Below, piece after piece: positions 1-8,469 of a DNA stretch of 64,000 nt (its first letter is position 1; every line of letters begins with the position of its first letter). The notes beneath the pieces were generated by a model. It saw nothing but the letters and a program-made list of their open reading frames with translations, was not told where the DNA came from and ran no database searches. This DNA is from Pantoea alhagi. Lineage in GTDB: Bacteria > Pseudomonadota > Gammaproteobacteria > Enterobacterales > Enterobacteriaceae. Made by a program: the position numbers and the translations under genes. The stretch lies in NCBI RefSeq assembly GCF_002101395.1, contig NZ_CP019706.1, positions 3,162,001 through 3,226,000 of the forward strand, in the 5' to 3' direction.

Positions 1-905
1 ATGCGAATTATGCTAACCGTAACGGCTATCAGGCAGATTTTTTAACCGATCACGCGGTGCCGCTGGCACAGATCCTGACGCCAAGAGCGGCGGAAATCGC
101 CCCGCTGCGATCCGGCGAGACCGGCACCGGGGCGATTCTGGATTACCAGAACTTTTCGCTGGCCCTCTGTGCCGAGCGACGCATCGCTTTTCTTACCGCC
201 ACCAATATTGATGGCGCGCGCTATATCAACATCAATCGCGATAGCGGTCAGCCCTCGCTGCTGGCAGAAGGCGACAGCTGGTATGAGGATAGCCGCATCG
301 ACAGCCGCTATTATCTGGTTCAGTCTTTTTATCGCGAATTCAGCCGCTGGTTCGATCGCGGGCATCTGACCCGTCGCAGCGATCCAACCTGGGGAACGCC
401 GCAGGAGGCGATCCGTGCCAATAAAGATACCTTTCATTTTACTAACTGTTCACCGCAGCATTTTCGTTTTAATCAGAGCCTGCAATACTGGCAGGGCGTA
501 GAGCGTTATATTCTGGAATATGGCGTACTGCAGAGTAAAAAGCAGATCACAGTGCTCACCGGCCCGGTCCTTGACGATCAGTGGCGGCAATATGGTGAGG
601 CGAAAGTGCCGCTGATGTACTGGAAAGTGGTATTACGCATCGGTAATGAAGGAGAGCCGCAGGCCACGGCGCTACTGGTTAGCCAGGCGAATCTGCTGGA
701 TGAGCCACGACGCGTTATTGCCACCGCGCAGCAGGATAAGGTGCCGCAGGTTGATGAGTTTCGGATTACGGTGAGTGGGCTGGAAAGCCTGACCGGGCTG
801 GATTTCTCTGCTTTTCGCGACTGGGATAGCTGGCAGCCATCGCCAGGAGTGCGCGCCGATCCATTACCGGCGGCGCTGATAATGTCATGGCGCGATCTGC
901 TCTGA
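1..905 (+). CDS. DNA/RNA non-specific endonuclease, 5'-truncated by window edge
   Basis: The frame is open from base 3 onward, so the true start lies outside the window; the GTG at 57 is internal. About 300 residues are visible. The sequence D-R-G-H at about residues 101-104 counted from the GTG, followed by an N-rich stretch (TFHFTNCSPQ), is the signature of the beta-beta-alpha-metal (NUC1/NucA) nucleases, where the His is the general base and a downstream Asn binds Mg2+. Family members cut DNA and RNA without sequence preference and are often secreted or used as effector toxins. The N-terminus is not visible, so a signal peptide or toxin fusion cannot be judged. A convergent TetR gene follows 75 bases downstream. 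Family call is good; role is unknown. Confidence 0.8.
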   Translation, partial: ANYANRNGYQADFLTDHAVPLAQILTPRAAEIAPLRSGETGTGAILDYQNFSLALCAERRIAFLTATNIDGARYININRDSGQPSLLAEGDSWYEDSRIDSRYYLVQSFYREFSRWFDRGHLTRRSDPTWGTPQEAIRANKDTFHFTNCSPQHFRFNQSLQYWQGVERYILEYGVLQSKKQITVLTGPVLDDQWRQYGEAKVPLMYWKVVLRIGNEGEPQATALLVSQANLLDEPRRVIATAQQDKVPQVDEFRITVSGLESLTGLDFSAFRDWDSWQPSPGVRADPLPAALIMSWRDLL

Positions 906-979
906 TATAACGCTGACTACTTAACTTGCCAGGCAGGCTGACGATACAGGCCAGCCTGCTTTGTCTTAAAAAAGTAGCG

Positions 980-1627
980 TTAAGCCGGCGCATCACAGCG
1001 GCGTAAATAGCGCAGCGTGGCGGTGATGGCCAGCTGACGATTGCGTTTAATACTTTCCGCTTCACTGTTATCGGGCGTGAACAACGCATTAAAGGTATAG
1101 CGGTTTGAAACATGATGAACGCATATGCTGCTGATCAGCCGGTGTACATCAATGGTATTCACGTCACGATGAAACAGGCCAGCCTGCTGTCCACGCGTCA
1201 AAATATCCTCCAGCACATCCAGCGCGCTACGGTTAAGCGCTTTGATGCGCGGCGACTGGCTGATATAACGACCTCGCAGCAGGTTTTCACTACAGACCAG
1301 ACGCATGAAATCGGCATGCGTAGCGTGATAATCAAAGCTTTCCTCTACCAACCGGATGATCGCTTCTTCCGGCGGCAGTTCACGTAAATTCAGACCGGTT
1401 TCATGTTCGCGGATCTGCTGATAAACCTGCTCCAGCACTGCAATATAGAGGTTTTCTTTATTGTTGAAATGGTAAACCACCATACGTTTGGTGGTTTGCG
1501 CGTTATCTGCAATCTGCTCCAGGCGCGCGCCCTGCATGCCATATTCGGCAAAGACTTTTAGCGCGCCTTCAAGAATACGTTTTTTCAGTCCTTCAGGATC
1601 GTTTTTGCGTTTTGCCTGTTCAACCAT
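980..1627 (-). CDS. TetR/AcrR family transcriptional regulator
   Basis: The 215-residue protein starts with MVEQAKRKNDPEG, chosen over an upstream in-frame ATG at 1687 because the N-terminal TetR helix-turn-helix (about residues 14-60, with FAEYGMQGARLEQIADNAQ and VVYHFNNKENLY) then begins at the usual distance from the start. The C-terminal ligand domain (residues 80-215) is all alpha and contains a VRLVEESFDYHATHADFMRLV-like helix seen in many TetR repressors of metabolism. It is convergent with the endonuclease gene and divergent from the gene at 2063. The ligand is not predictable from sequence. It may control the divergent gene, but that is inference from adjacency only. Confidence 0.85.
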   Translation of the reverse strand: MVEQAKRKNDPEGLKKRILEGALKVFAEYGMQGARLEQIADNAQTTKRMVVYHFNNKENLYIAVLEQVYQQIREHETGLNLRELPPEEAIIRLVEESFDYHATHADFMRLVCSENLLRGRYISQSPRIKALNRSALDVLEDILTRGQQAGLFHRDVNTIDVHRLISSICVHHVSNRYTFNALFTPDNSEAESIKRNRQLAITATLRYLRRCDAPA

Positions 1628-2062
1628 ATTGGGGCAATTCCCGTTAACTAAGCCGCTGGCAGGGTAACGTGTTGATCCGTTAAACACAACGCCAGCGTCC
1701 TGGCTGGAAAAAATCTGCGACGAACAGCCATTTTTGCCTGCCTGAAACCGTAGCTGATGAAGAGCCGATTATTTAACCCGCGCCAGATATCACTTACTCA
1801 TTATTGGTCTCAATAAAAAGCCAGTAAAACTTTTAAAGCAGCAGCCTGTTTTTTGATTCAATGGCTTAAATCAGCTATTAGCAAAACATATGAACCACAG
1901 GATGCCAGTTTAAATCAGACCTCTCATGTTAATTATTCTTATTTTGGACGCGAGTCTATTTCTTTATTCAGCAGAGCTCCTATGATTAAGCCGGTGAAAC
2001 CAGGGTACTAAAAAAGAGCGTTGAACGCTCTATACCAAAAATACTATAACAGGTAGGGTGCT
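1628..2062. other. Intergenic region between divergent TetR gene and PhyH-like gene
   Basis: A 435-base AT-rich stretch that should hold both divergent promoters. I see no open reading frame of convincing quality. The only clear structure is the small hairpin at 2010-2031, listed separately. Confidence 0.5.
2010..2031 (-). terminator. Candidate intrinsic terminator reading leftward
   Basis: On the minus strand the arms AGAGCG and CGCTCT (2015-2020 and 2026-2031 on the plus strand) enclose a 5-base loop and are followed by a run of five T. No leftward gene ends here, so it could stop antisense transcription or act as an operator hairpin in front of the gene at 2063. Confidence 0.35.
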
Positions 2063-2803
2063 ATGTCTTTTGTTACCAATATTGATCCGAATAACGTTCC
2101 ACGCTTATTAGAAGAAATTGAAAATCAGGGTTATGCCGTACTGGAAAATGTGGTCACCGATGAAGGGCTTGCAAGGTTTCGTGACTGGATTGACGAGGTG
2201 AGCGCAGAGGCGGGCAAGGGATATCATGCGATTTTCGGCGATGTGGAAAAAATCGATCACACGCCGCTGGCCCGGCTTAGCGAAGACGCTGACTTTCGAC
2301 AACTTATGCAGCGGATGGCGGAAAAATCGCTGGCGCGCCGGTTAGCCGATCAAAATATTCTGGCCGTACTGCGCTGCGTGCAGGGAGAAAGTGGTAAAAA
2401 GAAATCCAACTCTTTTCATTATGATGCCAGCGTCATTACCGCACTGCTGCCGATTGAAATCCCTCAGGAAGGGAAAGCGCGCGGAGATTTGCTTTTGTTT
2501 CCTAACCTGCGGCCTTTTCGCTCCAGCGTAATATTCAACGTACTGGAAAAAAGCCTGATGCAAAACAGATTGTCGCGTTATCTGTTAATGAAAGCGATCA
2601 AGCAGCGGCTGGTCAAACCCATGACGCTCTACTTAAAGCCGGGCAATATCTACTTCTTTCACGGTTATCGCACCTTTCATGCTAATGGTCCGTGCGATCC
2701 TGCCTTTCGACGCGCGACAGCGCTGTTTCATTTTGGCGATCCGCATCATGGCAGCACGCTGACCCGTTCGATCGTGAGGGTGAACCGACTGCTGGCAAAG
2801 TAG
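2063..2803 (+). CDS. PhyH-like putative Fe(II)/2-oxoglutarate dioxygenase
   Basis: A 246-residue soluble protein with no signal peptide. The middle contains FHYDAS (about residues 116-121), which fits the H-x-D metal motif of phytanoyl-CoA dioxygenase-type enzymes. GNIYFFHGYRTFHANG at about residues 196-211 supplies the expected distal His, and the Arg of FRRATALFHF about 10 residues later fits the 2-oxoglutarate-binding Arg. Spacing and order (HxD, then H, then R) match the double-stranded beta-helix fold, so an iron- and 2-oxoglutarate-dependent hydroxylase is the best reading. The substrate is unknown. It stands alone between a divergent TetR gene and a tRNA. The start follows a purine-rich AGGTAGGGTG stretch. 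No named homologue is recognised. Confidence 0.55.
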   Translation: MSFVTNIDPNNVPRLLEEIENQGYAVLENVVTDEGLARFRDWIDEVSAEAGKGYHAIFGDVEKIDHTPLARLSEDADFRQLMQRMAEKSLARRLADQNILAVLRCVQGESGKKKSNSFHYDASVITALLPIEIPQEGKARGDLLLFPNLRPFRSSVIFNVLEKSLMQNRLSRYLLMKAIKQRLVKPMTLYLKPGNIYFFHGYRTFHANGPCDPAFRRATALFHFGDPHHGSTLTRSIVRVNRLLAK

Positions 2804-2929
2804 CACTGATGAGGTTGCGATGAATAAATAAACAGATAACCCCTCTGCCGATGGCGGAAAGTTTGTGGATGAGGGGTGCTAACAGGGATATCAGGCATCC
2901 GCTTCAGTAAGAAAGCAAGCGCAAAATGC

Positions 2930-2961
2930 AAAAAGCCCGCTCAGGTTTCCCTGAGCGGGCT
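2930..2961 (-). terminator. Intrinsic terminator of tRNA-Asn 1
   Basis: On the minus strand, 10 bases after the tRNA 3' end, an 11-bp stem (AGCCCGCTCAG paired with CTGAGCGGGCT, 6-base loop) is followed by five T. A copy of it lies behind tRNA-Asn 2. Confidence 0.9.
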
Positions 2962-2971
2962 TCTCTAAATA

Positions 2972-3047
2972 TGGCTCCTCTGACTGGACTCGAACCAGTG
3001 ACATACGGATTAACAGTCCGCCGTTCTACCGACTGAACTACAGAGGA
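2972..3047 (-). tRNA. tRNA-Asn (anticodon GTT)
   Basis: The minus strand reads TCCTCTGTAGTTCAGTCGG onward to GGAGCCA, 76 bases with CCA encoded. The anticodon loop CTGTTAA carries GTT, and the acceptor stem TCCTCTG/CAGAGGA and the GTTCGAGTC T-arm are intact. It matches the enterobacterial asnT/U/V/W genes as I know them. It is identical to the copies at 34940 and 50362. Confidence 0.98.
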
Positions 3048-3543
3048 ATCGTGTGAACGAGGCGAATATTACCTGGCACCCATCTGAATGTCAAAGCTTC
3101 TCCCGCCTTTCCCCGTGCGTTTGCTGGCAAAATCAGCAATAAGCTGCCGTTTGCTGCTTTTCTAATCTGCCGGGTAGATCTCAATTTAAACGCTTTTCCC
3201 GGCTGTTGTTAGAGGCATGTCAAATTTTTGTTATTTGGTAATTTTAAAACGTGCGTTTCGATGCTTTCATTATGAAAATTTCAATAAAAGTTATTATGGA
3301 ACAAACAAACTGTTTTAATGCGTGAGCGTTATTACCAGAGCTTTATAAACAATTTTTTTACGTATATTTAGATAAAAATCATCAGGTTGAAAAGGTGAGG
3401 TGTAAACACAAAAAGCGCGACAGTTATAAGGTTTTATCTCTTTCCGTAGCTGTAAACCCTGGTGATGTTGTGTGAATGTAAAAAATATTTTTCATTCGAG
3501 GTAACGGCCCGCCAGCGCAACTTAACGATTCAAAGGGTGAACT
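3048..3543. other. Long leader region upstream of the sugar ABC operon
   Basis: About 500 AT-rich bases between tRNA-Asn 1 and the binding-protein gene. Part must serve as the tRNA promoter (leftward) and part as the rightward operon promoter. I see no convincing gene; the in-frame ORF at 3462-3647 overlaps the real gene and has no family features. Confidence 0.5.
3265..3277. promoter_or_regulatory. Palindrome TTTCATTATGAAA, candidate operator of the ABC operon
   Basis: A perfect 6+1+6 inverted repeat in the AT-rich leader, immediately followed by a further AATTTC half-site. GAAA/TTTC palindromes are used by several sugar and inositol repressors, but the actual regulator is not in the window. 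Low confidence. Confidence 0.3.
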
Positions 3544-4464
3544 ATGAAGATGAAAAAAGCGATTGTTGCTTCTGTTATTGCCTGCCTGCTGCCTGCGGCA
3601 GTACTGGCGAAAGATATTCAGCTGGGCATATCAATGGCGCTGTTTGATGACAATTTTCTGACCATTTTGCGTACCGCCATGCAGAAAGAGATGGATAAAA
3701 ATCAGGTGCAAGGCCAGATGGAAGATGCCAAAGGCGACGTGGCGCAGCAGCTGCAACAGGTGCAGAACTTTATCGGTCAGGGCGTTGACGCAATTATTGT
3801 GAATCCGGTCGATACCAACGCAGTAAAACCGATTATGGATCAGGCCAGTAAAGCAGGCATTCCGCTGATCTTTGTTAACCGGCGTCCTCAGGCGGAGCTG
3901 ACTGACAAAATGGCCTATGTGGGATCGGATTCTGAACTGGCGGGCCGCCTGCAAATGGAAGCACTAGCGAAAGCGATGAATCAAAAAGGCAACGTCGCCA
4001 TTTTAATGGGCGATCTTGCCAACGAAGCCACCCGCGACCGTACCAAAGGCGTTGAGGCGGTTGTGGCTAAATATCCACAGATCAAAATCGTTCAGAAGCA
4101 AACTGCCAAATTTATGCGTAATGAGGCGGTGGATGTGGTCAGCAACTGGATGACCGCAGGCGATCAAATTGACGCTATCGCATCCAATAATGACGAAATG
4201 GCTATCGGTGCGCTGATGGCGTTGGGGAAAAGTAGCAAGGTGCTGATTGCCGGCGTGGACGGCACGCCTGATGCGCTACAGCAGATCAAAAATGGCAGGA
4301 TGGTCGCCACCGTTTTCCAGGATGCCAAAGGGCAGGGCGAAGGTGCCGTTCAGACGGCTATCAAGCTGGTGAATGGCGAAACAGTTCAGAAAAGCGTGAT
4401 GATCCCCTATCAGCTGATTACCAAAGAGAATTATCAACAGTTTGTCAGCCGTAACCAAAAATAA
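3544..4464 (+). CDS. Periplasmic sugar-binding protein of an ABC transporter (RbsB/inositol type)
   Basis: 306 residues with a classical Sec signal peptide (MKMKKAIVASVIACLLPAAV, cleavage after about residue 22 at VLA-KD). The mature part is a type I periplasmic binding protein of the ribose/galactose/inositol cluster: QGVDAIIVNPVDTNAV, GIPLIFVNRRP, NNDEMAIGAL and GVDGTPDALQQIK are the usual sugar-contact and hinge segments. It begins a three-gene operon with an ATPase (4533) and a permease (6033). Within the family the permease sequence looks closer to inositol/rhizopine importers than to ribose ones, but that is a judgement by eye. The signal leaves no doubt that it acts in the periplasm; the ligand is uncertain. 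Confidence 0.85.
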   Translation: MKMKKAIVASVIACLLPAAVLAKDIQLGISMALFDDNFLTILRTAMQKEMDKNQVQGQMEDAKGDVAQQLQQVQNFIGQGVDAIIVNPVDTNAVKPIMDQASKAGIPLIFVNRRPQAELTDKMAYVGSDSELAGRLQMEALAKAMNQKGNVAILMGDLANEATRDRTKGVEAVVAKYPQIKIVQKQTAKFMRNEAVDVVSNWMTAGDQIDAIASNNDEMAIGALMALGKSSKVLIAGVDGTPDALQQIKNGRMVATVFQDAKGQGEGAVQTAIKLVNGETVQKSVMIPYQLITKENYQQFVSRNQK

Positions 4465-4474
4465 TTCTTTCCGT

Positions 4475-4511
4475 TCGCCTGCTGCCCGTTATGCGGGCTG
4501 CTGGCAGGCGA
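4475..4511 (+). promoter_or_regulatory. Intra-operon stem-loop between binding-protein and ATPase genes
   Basis: Outer arms TCGCCTGC (4475-4482) and GCAGGCGA (4504-4511) enclose a second hairpin, GCCCG (4484-4488) with CGGGC (4494-4498). Stem-loops at this place in sugar ABC operons protect the upstream message so that binding protein is made in excess. There is no T run, so full termination is unlikely. Confidence 0.55.
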
Positions 4512-4532
4512 CCTGTCGTACGGAGGTAAAAC

Positions 4533-6017
4533 ATGACGGCTTATGCGCTGGAAGCTGAAGGCATCAGTAAATTTTTTCCAGGGGTGAAAGCGCTGGATAA
4601 CGTCTCGCTGCGCGTCCGGCCCGGCACGGTACATGCGCTGATGGGAGAAAACGGCGCGGGGAAATCCACGCTGATGAAATGCCTGATTGGGATCTATCGT
4701 CCCGACCAGGGTGTTATCCGTATCAAAGGTGAGCCGGTGCAGTTTCAGGACACGCTGGATGCGCTGCGTTCCGGTATCTCAATGATTCATCAGGAGCTTA
4801 ATCTGGTGCCATGGATGACGGTGGCAGAAAATATCTGGCTGGGACGTGAGCCGGTAAAGTTTGGCCTGGTGGATCATCGCCAGCTGAATCAGCAAACAGC
4901 GGAACTACTAACCAGGCTTAATATTCGCCTGCCGGCGGATCGCATGGTGGGAGAGTTAAGCATTGCCAGTCAGCAAATGGTGGAAATTGCCAAAGCGGTC
5001 TCGTGGAACGCCGATATTGTGATCATGGATGAGCCAACCTCGGCATTGACTGAAGGTGAAGTCGCGCATCTGTTTACAATCATTCGCGATCTGCGGGCGC
5101 AGGGAAAAGCAATTGTTTATATCAGCCATAAAATGGATGAAATCTTTGCCATTACCGATGAGGTCAGCATATTTCGCGACGGCAGCTGGGTAGGCAGCGA
5201 CCGGACCGACAGCTATACCCGCCAGACATTGATCACCCAGATGGTGGGCCGCGAACTGACGCAGCTGTTCCCTAAATTCAACAACGCCATCGGTGAAGAG
5301 GTGCTAACGGTGCGTCATCTGTCGCGCCAGGATGCGTTTGAGGATGTCAGCTTTAGCGTACGCCGTGGTGAAATCCTTGGCGTTGCCGGGCTGGTGGGTG
5401 CCGGACGCAGCGAAGTAATGGAAACCCTGTTTGGCATGGCGCCTGCTGACAGCGGGGAAGTACTGATTGACGGCGTGCCGGTCACCATCGACTCGCCCTC
5501 AATGGCGATCGAGAAGGGCATGGCGTTTCTGACCGAGGATCGTAAAAAATCCGGCCTGTTTCTGGTGTTGTCGGTGCTGGAGAATATGAGCATCGTAAAT
5601 ATGCCGGAATACAGCAGCAAAGGCGGCTTCGTCAGCCATGTGCAGATGGCGCAGGACTGTATGGAGCAGATCCGGCGGCTCAATATTAAAACTCCCACCA
5701 TGGATCAGATCATCAATAACCTCAGCGGCGGCAACCAGCAGAAAGTGTTGATTGCACGCTGGCTGCTGGCGCAGCCAAAAATCCTGATTCTGGATGAGCC
5801 GACGCGCGGCATTGATGTAGGCGCGAAAGCAGAGATCTATCGATTGATCAGCGAGCTGGCCAACCGTGGCGTGGCGGTAATTATGGTGTCGTCAGAGCTG
5901 CCGGAGATCCTTGGCATGAGCGACCGGGTGATGGTGATGCACGAAGGGCGGATAACCGGCATCCTCGATAAAGAAGAGGCCGATCAGGAAACCATTATGT
6001 CGCTGGCATCCGAGTGA
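4533..6017 (+). CDS. Sugar ABC transporter ATPase, duplicated domains (RbsA/MglA type)
   Basis: 494 residues, the normal length for CUT2-family ATPases with two fused nucleotide-binding domains. Domain 1 has Walker A GENGAGKST, a degenerate signature LSIASQQ and Walker B IVIMDEPTSAL. Domain 2 has the usual eroded Walker A (GLVGAGRSE), an intact signature LSGGNQQ and Walker B ILILDEPTRGID. This asymmetry is typical of RbsA/MglA. It couples ATP hydrolysis to uptake through the permease encoded next (15 bases downstream) of the sugar delivered by the periplasmic protein encoded before it. The start follows an ACGGAGGTAAAAC ribosome site. Substrate as for the operon: a pentose, hexose or inositol-like polyol. 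Confidence 0.93.
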   Translation: MTAYALEAEGISKFFPGVKALDNVSLRVRPGTVHALMGENGAGKSTLMKCLIGIYRPDQGVIRIKGEPVQFQDTLDALRSGISMIHQELNLVPWMTVAENIWLGREPVKFGLVDHRQLNQQTAELLTRLNIRLPADRMVGELSIASQQMVEIAKAVSWNADIVIMDEPTSALTEGEVAHLFTIIRDLRAQGKAIVYISHKMDEIFAITDEVSIFRDGSWVGSDRTDSYTRQTLITQMVGRELTQLFPKFNNAIGEEVLTVRHLSRQDAFEDVSFSVRRGEILGVAGLVGAGRSEVMETLFGMAPADSGEVLIDGVPVTIDSPSMAIEKGMAFLTEDRKKSGLFLVLSVLENMSIVNMPEYSSKGGFVSHVQMAQDCMEQIRRLNIKTPTMDQIINNLSGGNQQKVLIARWLLAQPKILILDEPTRGIDVGAKAEIYRLISELANRGVAVIMVSSELPEILGMSDRVMVMHEGRITGILDKEEADQETIMSLASE

Positions 6018-6032
6018 AGCGAGAGGAAGATT

Positions 6033-7067
6033 ATGAGCAACGTGAAAATGAGTACTCAACAACCGCGCGCATCGCGTCAGCCGCTGTTCAGCCTGCTGCA
6101 GGGCAGGCTGCCAAAAGATACCGGCATTTTTATTGTGATGCTCGGCATCGCATTGATTTTTGAAGTGGCGGGCTGGTATGTGCGCGATCAATCTTTTTTG
6201 CTGAACACCAATCGTCTGGTGCTGATTGTACTGCAGGTGGCAATTATCGGCATTATTGCCGTTGGCGTGACGCAGGTGATCATCACCACCGGCATCGATC
6301 TCTCTTCCGGTTCGCTGATAGCGTTAACGGCGGTGGTGGCGGCCAGCCTGGCGCAAACCTCGGACAGTCTGTCGCCGATGTTTCCTTCGCTGGTTGACCT
6401 GCCTGCCGTGGTGCCAATTGTTGCCGGGATTGGCGTGGGTATCCTGTGCGGTTTGATTAACGGTGTACTGATAACCCGCACCGGTATTCCGCCTTTTATC
6501 GCCACGCTGGGCATGATGGTATCCGCCCGTGGGCTGGCGCAGTATTACACGCAGGGCAACCCTATCAGCTTTTTGTCTGATGGTTTTACCGCCATCGGTC
6601 AGGGCGCAATGCCGGTCGTGATCTTTCTGGTGGTGGCGGTGATTTTTCACATTGCGCTGAAACATACGCGCTACGGCAAATATGTTTACGCCATCGGCGG
6701 CAATATGACCTCGGCGCGCGTTTCCGGAATTAACGTTAATAAGTATCTGGTGATCGTGTATACCATTGCCGGCGGGCTGGCCGGACTGGCGGGCGTTGTG
6801 CTGGCGGCGCGCGTCAGTACCGGGCAGTCAAGCATGGGGATGTCTTATGAACTGGATGCTATCGCGGCGGCGGTAATTGGCGGCAGCAGCCTGATGGGCG
6901 GCGTTGGTCGCATTACCGGCACGCTGATCGGCGCGGTCATTCTCGGGCTGATTAAAAGCGGATTTACCTTTGTAGGCGTGGATGCCTATGTACAGGATAT
7001 TATTAAAGGCATCATCATTGTTGCTGCGGTATCTATCGATATGCACCGTAATCGCAAAAAGCGGTAA
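6033..7067 (+). CDS. Sugar ABC transporter permease (RbsC family, possibly inositol)
   Basis: 344 residues with about ten hydrophobic segments after a 30-residue polar N-terminus. GVTQVIITTGIDLSSGSLIAL and YAIGGNMTSARVSGINV are the hallmark CUT2 permease stretches; the second is the ATPase-coupling loop. An extra segment near residues 110-127 (SDSLSPMFPSLVDLPAV) is found, as far as I recall, in myo-inositol and rhizopine permeases rather than in RbsC, which is why I lean to a polyol substrate. It is the last gene of the three-gene operon, with no catabolic gene or regulator attached. No terminator hairpin is obvious after it. Confidence 0.88.
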   Translation: MSNVKMSTQQPRASRQPLFSLLQGRLPKDTGIFIVMLGIALIFEVAGWYVRDQSFLLNTNRLVLIVLQVAIIGIIAVGVTQVIITTGIDLSSGSLIALTAVVAASLAQTSDSLSPMFPSLVDLPAVVPIVAGIGVGILCGLINGVLITRTGIPPFIATLGMMVSARGLAQYYTQGNPISFLSDGFTAIGQGAMPVVIFLVVAVIFHIALKHTRYGKYVYAIGGNMTSARVSGINVNKYLVIVYTIAGGLAGLAGVVLAARVSTGQSSMGMSYELDAIAAAVIGGSSLMGGVGRITGTLIGAVILGLIKSGFTFVGVDAYVQDIIKGIIIVAAVSIDMHRNRKKR

Positions 7068-7382
7068 GGCGTTTTATTACAGATAATCTATTAACAGGGT
7101 AATGCTAATCGTAATTGTGAGAAATAATAATGCGAGCTGTTTTGAGTTTTTGACTTAACTAAGTTGATTTTCATGACGCATAAACTGATGATTGAACGCG
7201 TTTATATTGGCTTGTAAATAAGCCTGTTAAGTTTGCGTTGTTATTATTTTCATTGCATAAGTCAGGCAGGTTAATAATGAGTGTCGTTTCATTATTTTTC
7301 TGCCTGAATAGCGGTAATGATGGCGGGTAAATAATGGCGTTGCATTAATAAAAGAGAAGCAATATACAAAAATAATGGGTCA
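7068..7382. other. Gene-free AT-rich interval
   Basis: About 315 bases between the permease gene and the Rpn-type gene. It must contain the promoter of the latter; I see no hairpin terminator, repeat or ORF that I can support. Confidence 0.5.
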
Positions 7383-8312
7383 ATGAAAAACAACAACAGA
7401 ACACCAACGCCTCATGATGCTACATTCCGTCAGTTTTTGTCACAGCCTGAAATTGCGCGTGATTTTATGGAGCTGCATCTTCCGCCTGCGTTGCGCGCCA
7501 TTTGCAACCTCAGCACGTTGAAGCTGGAGTCAGGATCCTTTGTAGAAAGTGACCTGCGCCAGTATTTCAGTGACGTACTTTATAGCCTGCAAACATCCGC
7601 AGGTGATGGCTACATTCATGTATTGATCGAGCATCAGTCGTCGCCGGATAAACATATGGCGTTTCGCCTGTTGCGCTACGCCGTAGCGGCGATGCAGCGC
7701 CATATCGAAGCGGGTCATAAAAAGCTCCCGCTGGTGATACCGGTGCTTTTTTATGTCGGCAAACGCAGCCCTTATCCCTATTCAACATGCTGGCTGAATG
7801 AATTTGATCACCCTGACCTGGCTGGCAAGCTTTACAGCGGCGCTTTTCCGCTGGTGGATGTCACTGTGATCCCTGACGATGAAATCATGAACCATCGCAG
7901 CATGGCAGCACTCACATTACTGCAGAAGCATATTCATCAGCGTGACATTGCCACCCTGACAGATCGTTTGGTCACGCTACTGATGGCCGATTATCTTTCT
8001 TCACCGCAGGTAATGGTGCTGATACAATATTTAATACAGGCAGGTGAGTCTGCCGACGCCGAAGCTTTTGTTCGCGAACTGGCACTGCGTGTGCCGCAAC
8101 ACGGGGACGCACTTATGACCATCGCCCAACAGCTTGAACAACAAGGTATCGAAAAAGGTATCGAGAAGGGTATCCAGCTCGGTCGACAGCAGGGCCGAAA
8201 TGAAGGCAAATTAGAAGTCGCCCGCGGCCTGCTAAAAATGGGAATGTCCCGTGAGTCAGTGCTGGAGGCGACCGGTTTAACCGAGGACGACCTGGCTCAG
8301 CTTCGCCATTAA
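7383..8312 (+). CDS. Rpn family recombination-promoting nuclease / putative transposase
   Basis: 309 residues, typical for the YhgA-like/RpnA-E group. The start matches the family (PTPHDATFRQFLSQPEIARDF). The nuclease core of PD-(D/E)XK type is visible as SDVLYSLQT followed by YIHVLIEHQSSPD, the Asp and the E-x-Q being the metal-binding residues. E. coli Rpn proteins are DNA endonucleases that promote RecA-independent recombination. The C-terminal tail (about residues 250-275) contains the short repeat GIEKGIEKGIQLGRQQGRNEG, a charged low-complexity linker seen in many Rpn proteins. Such tails change length easily, and the underlying DNA (8140-8200) is nearly tandem. It is a lone gene of a multi-copy accessory family. 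Confidence 0.88.
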   Translation: MKNNNRTPTPHDATFRQFLSQPEIARDFMELHLPPALRAICNLSTLKLESGSFVESDLRQYFSDVLYSLQTSAGDGYIHVLIEHQSSPDKHMAFRLLRYAVAAMQRHIEAGHKKLPLVIPVLFYVGKRSPYPYSTCWLNEFDHPDLAGKLYSGAFPLVDVTVIPDDEIMNHRSMAALTLLQKHIHQRDIATLTDRLVTLLMADYLSSPQVMVLIQYLIQAGESADAEAFVRELALRVPQHGDALMTIAQQLEQQGIEKGIEKGIQLGRQQGRNEGKLEVARGLLKMGMSRESVLEATGLTEDDLAQLRH

Positions 8313-8432
8313 TTGCTTTCTTACGGTTTTATCGCCTGGCCGGGCCTTCGCTCAATAAGCACCGGCCATGCAATATTCCGTTCAGACTTATTCTGCCATA
8401 GCAATTAAATCCTTCTCTGAGCACCGCCATAG

Positions 8433-8449
8433 CTGGCGCGATGCGCCAG
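8433..8449. terminator. Perfect inverted repeat between convergent genes
   Basis: CTGGCGC-GAT-GCGCCAG lies 21 bases beyond the CitMHS stop codon and 120 bases beyond the Rpn gene. It has no T run on either side, so terminator function is only plausible from position. Confidence 0.35.
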
Positions 8450-8469
8450 CCGCAGGTTTACAGACCCAT

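Larger units (their letters stand above)
2928..3059. repeat. Direct repeat A1: tRNA-Asn copy with flanks
   Basis: These 132 bases are identical by eye to 34896-35027. The block covers the terminator, the spacer, the whole tRNA-Asn gene and the first 12 bases upstream of it. The two copies have the same orientation and lie about 32 kb apart. Confidence 0.9.
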
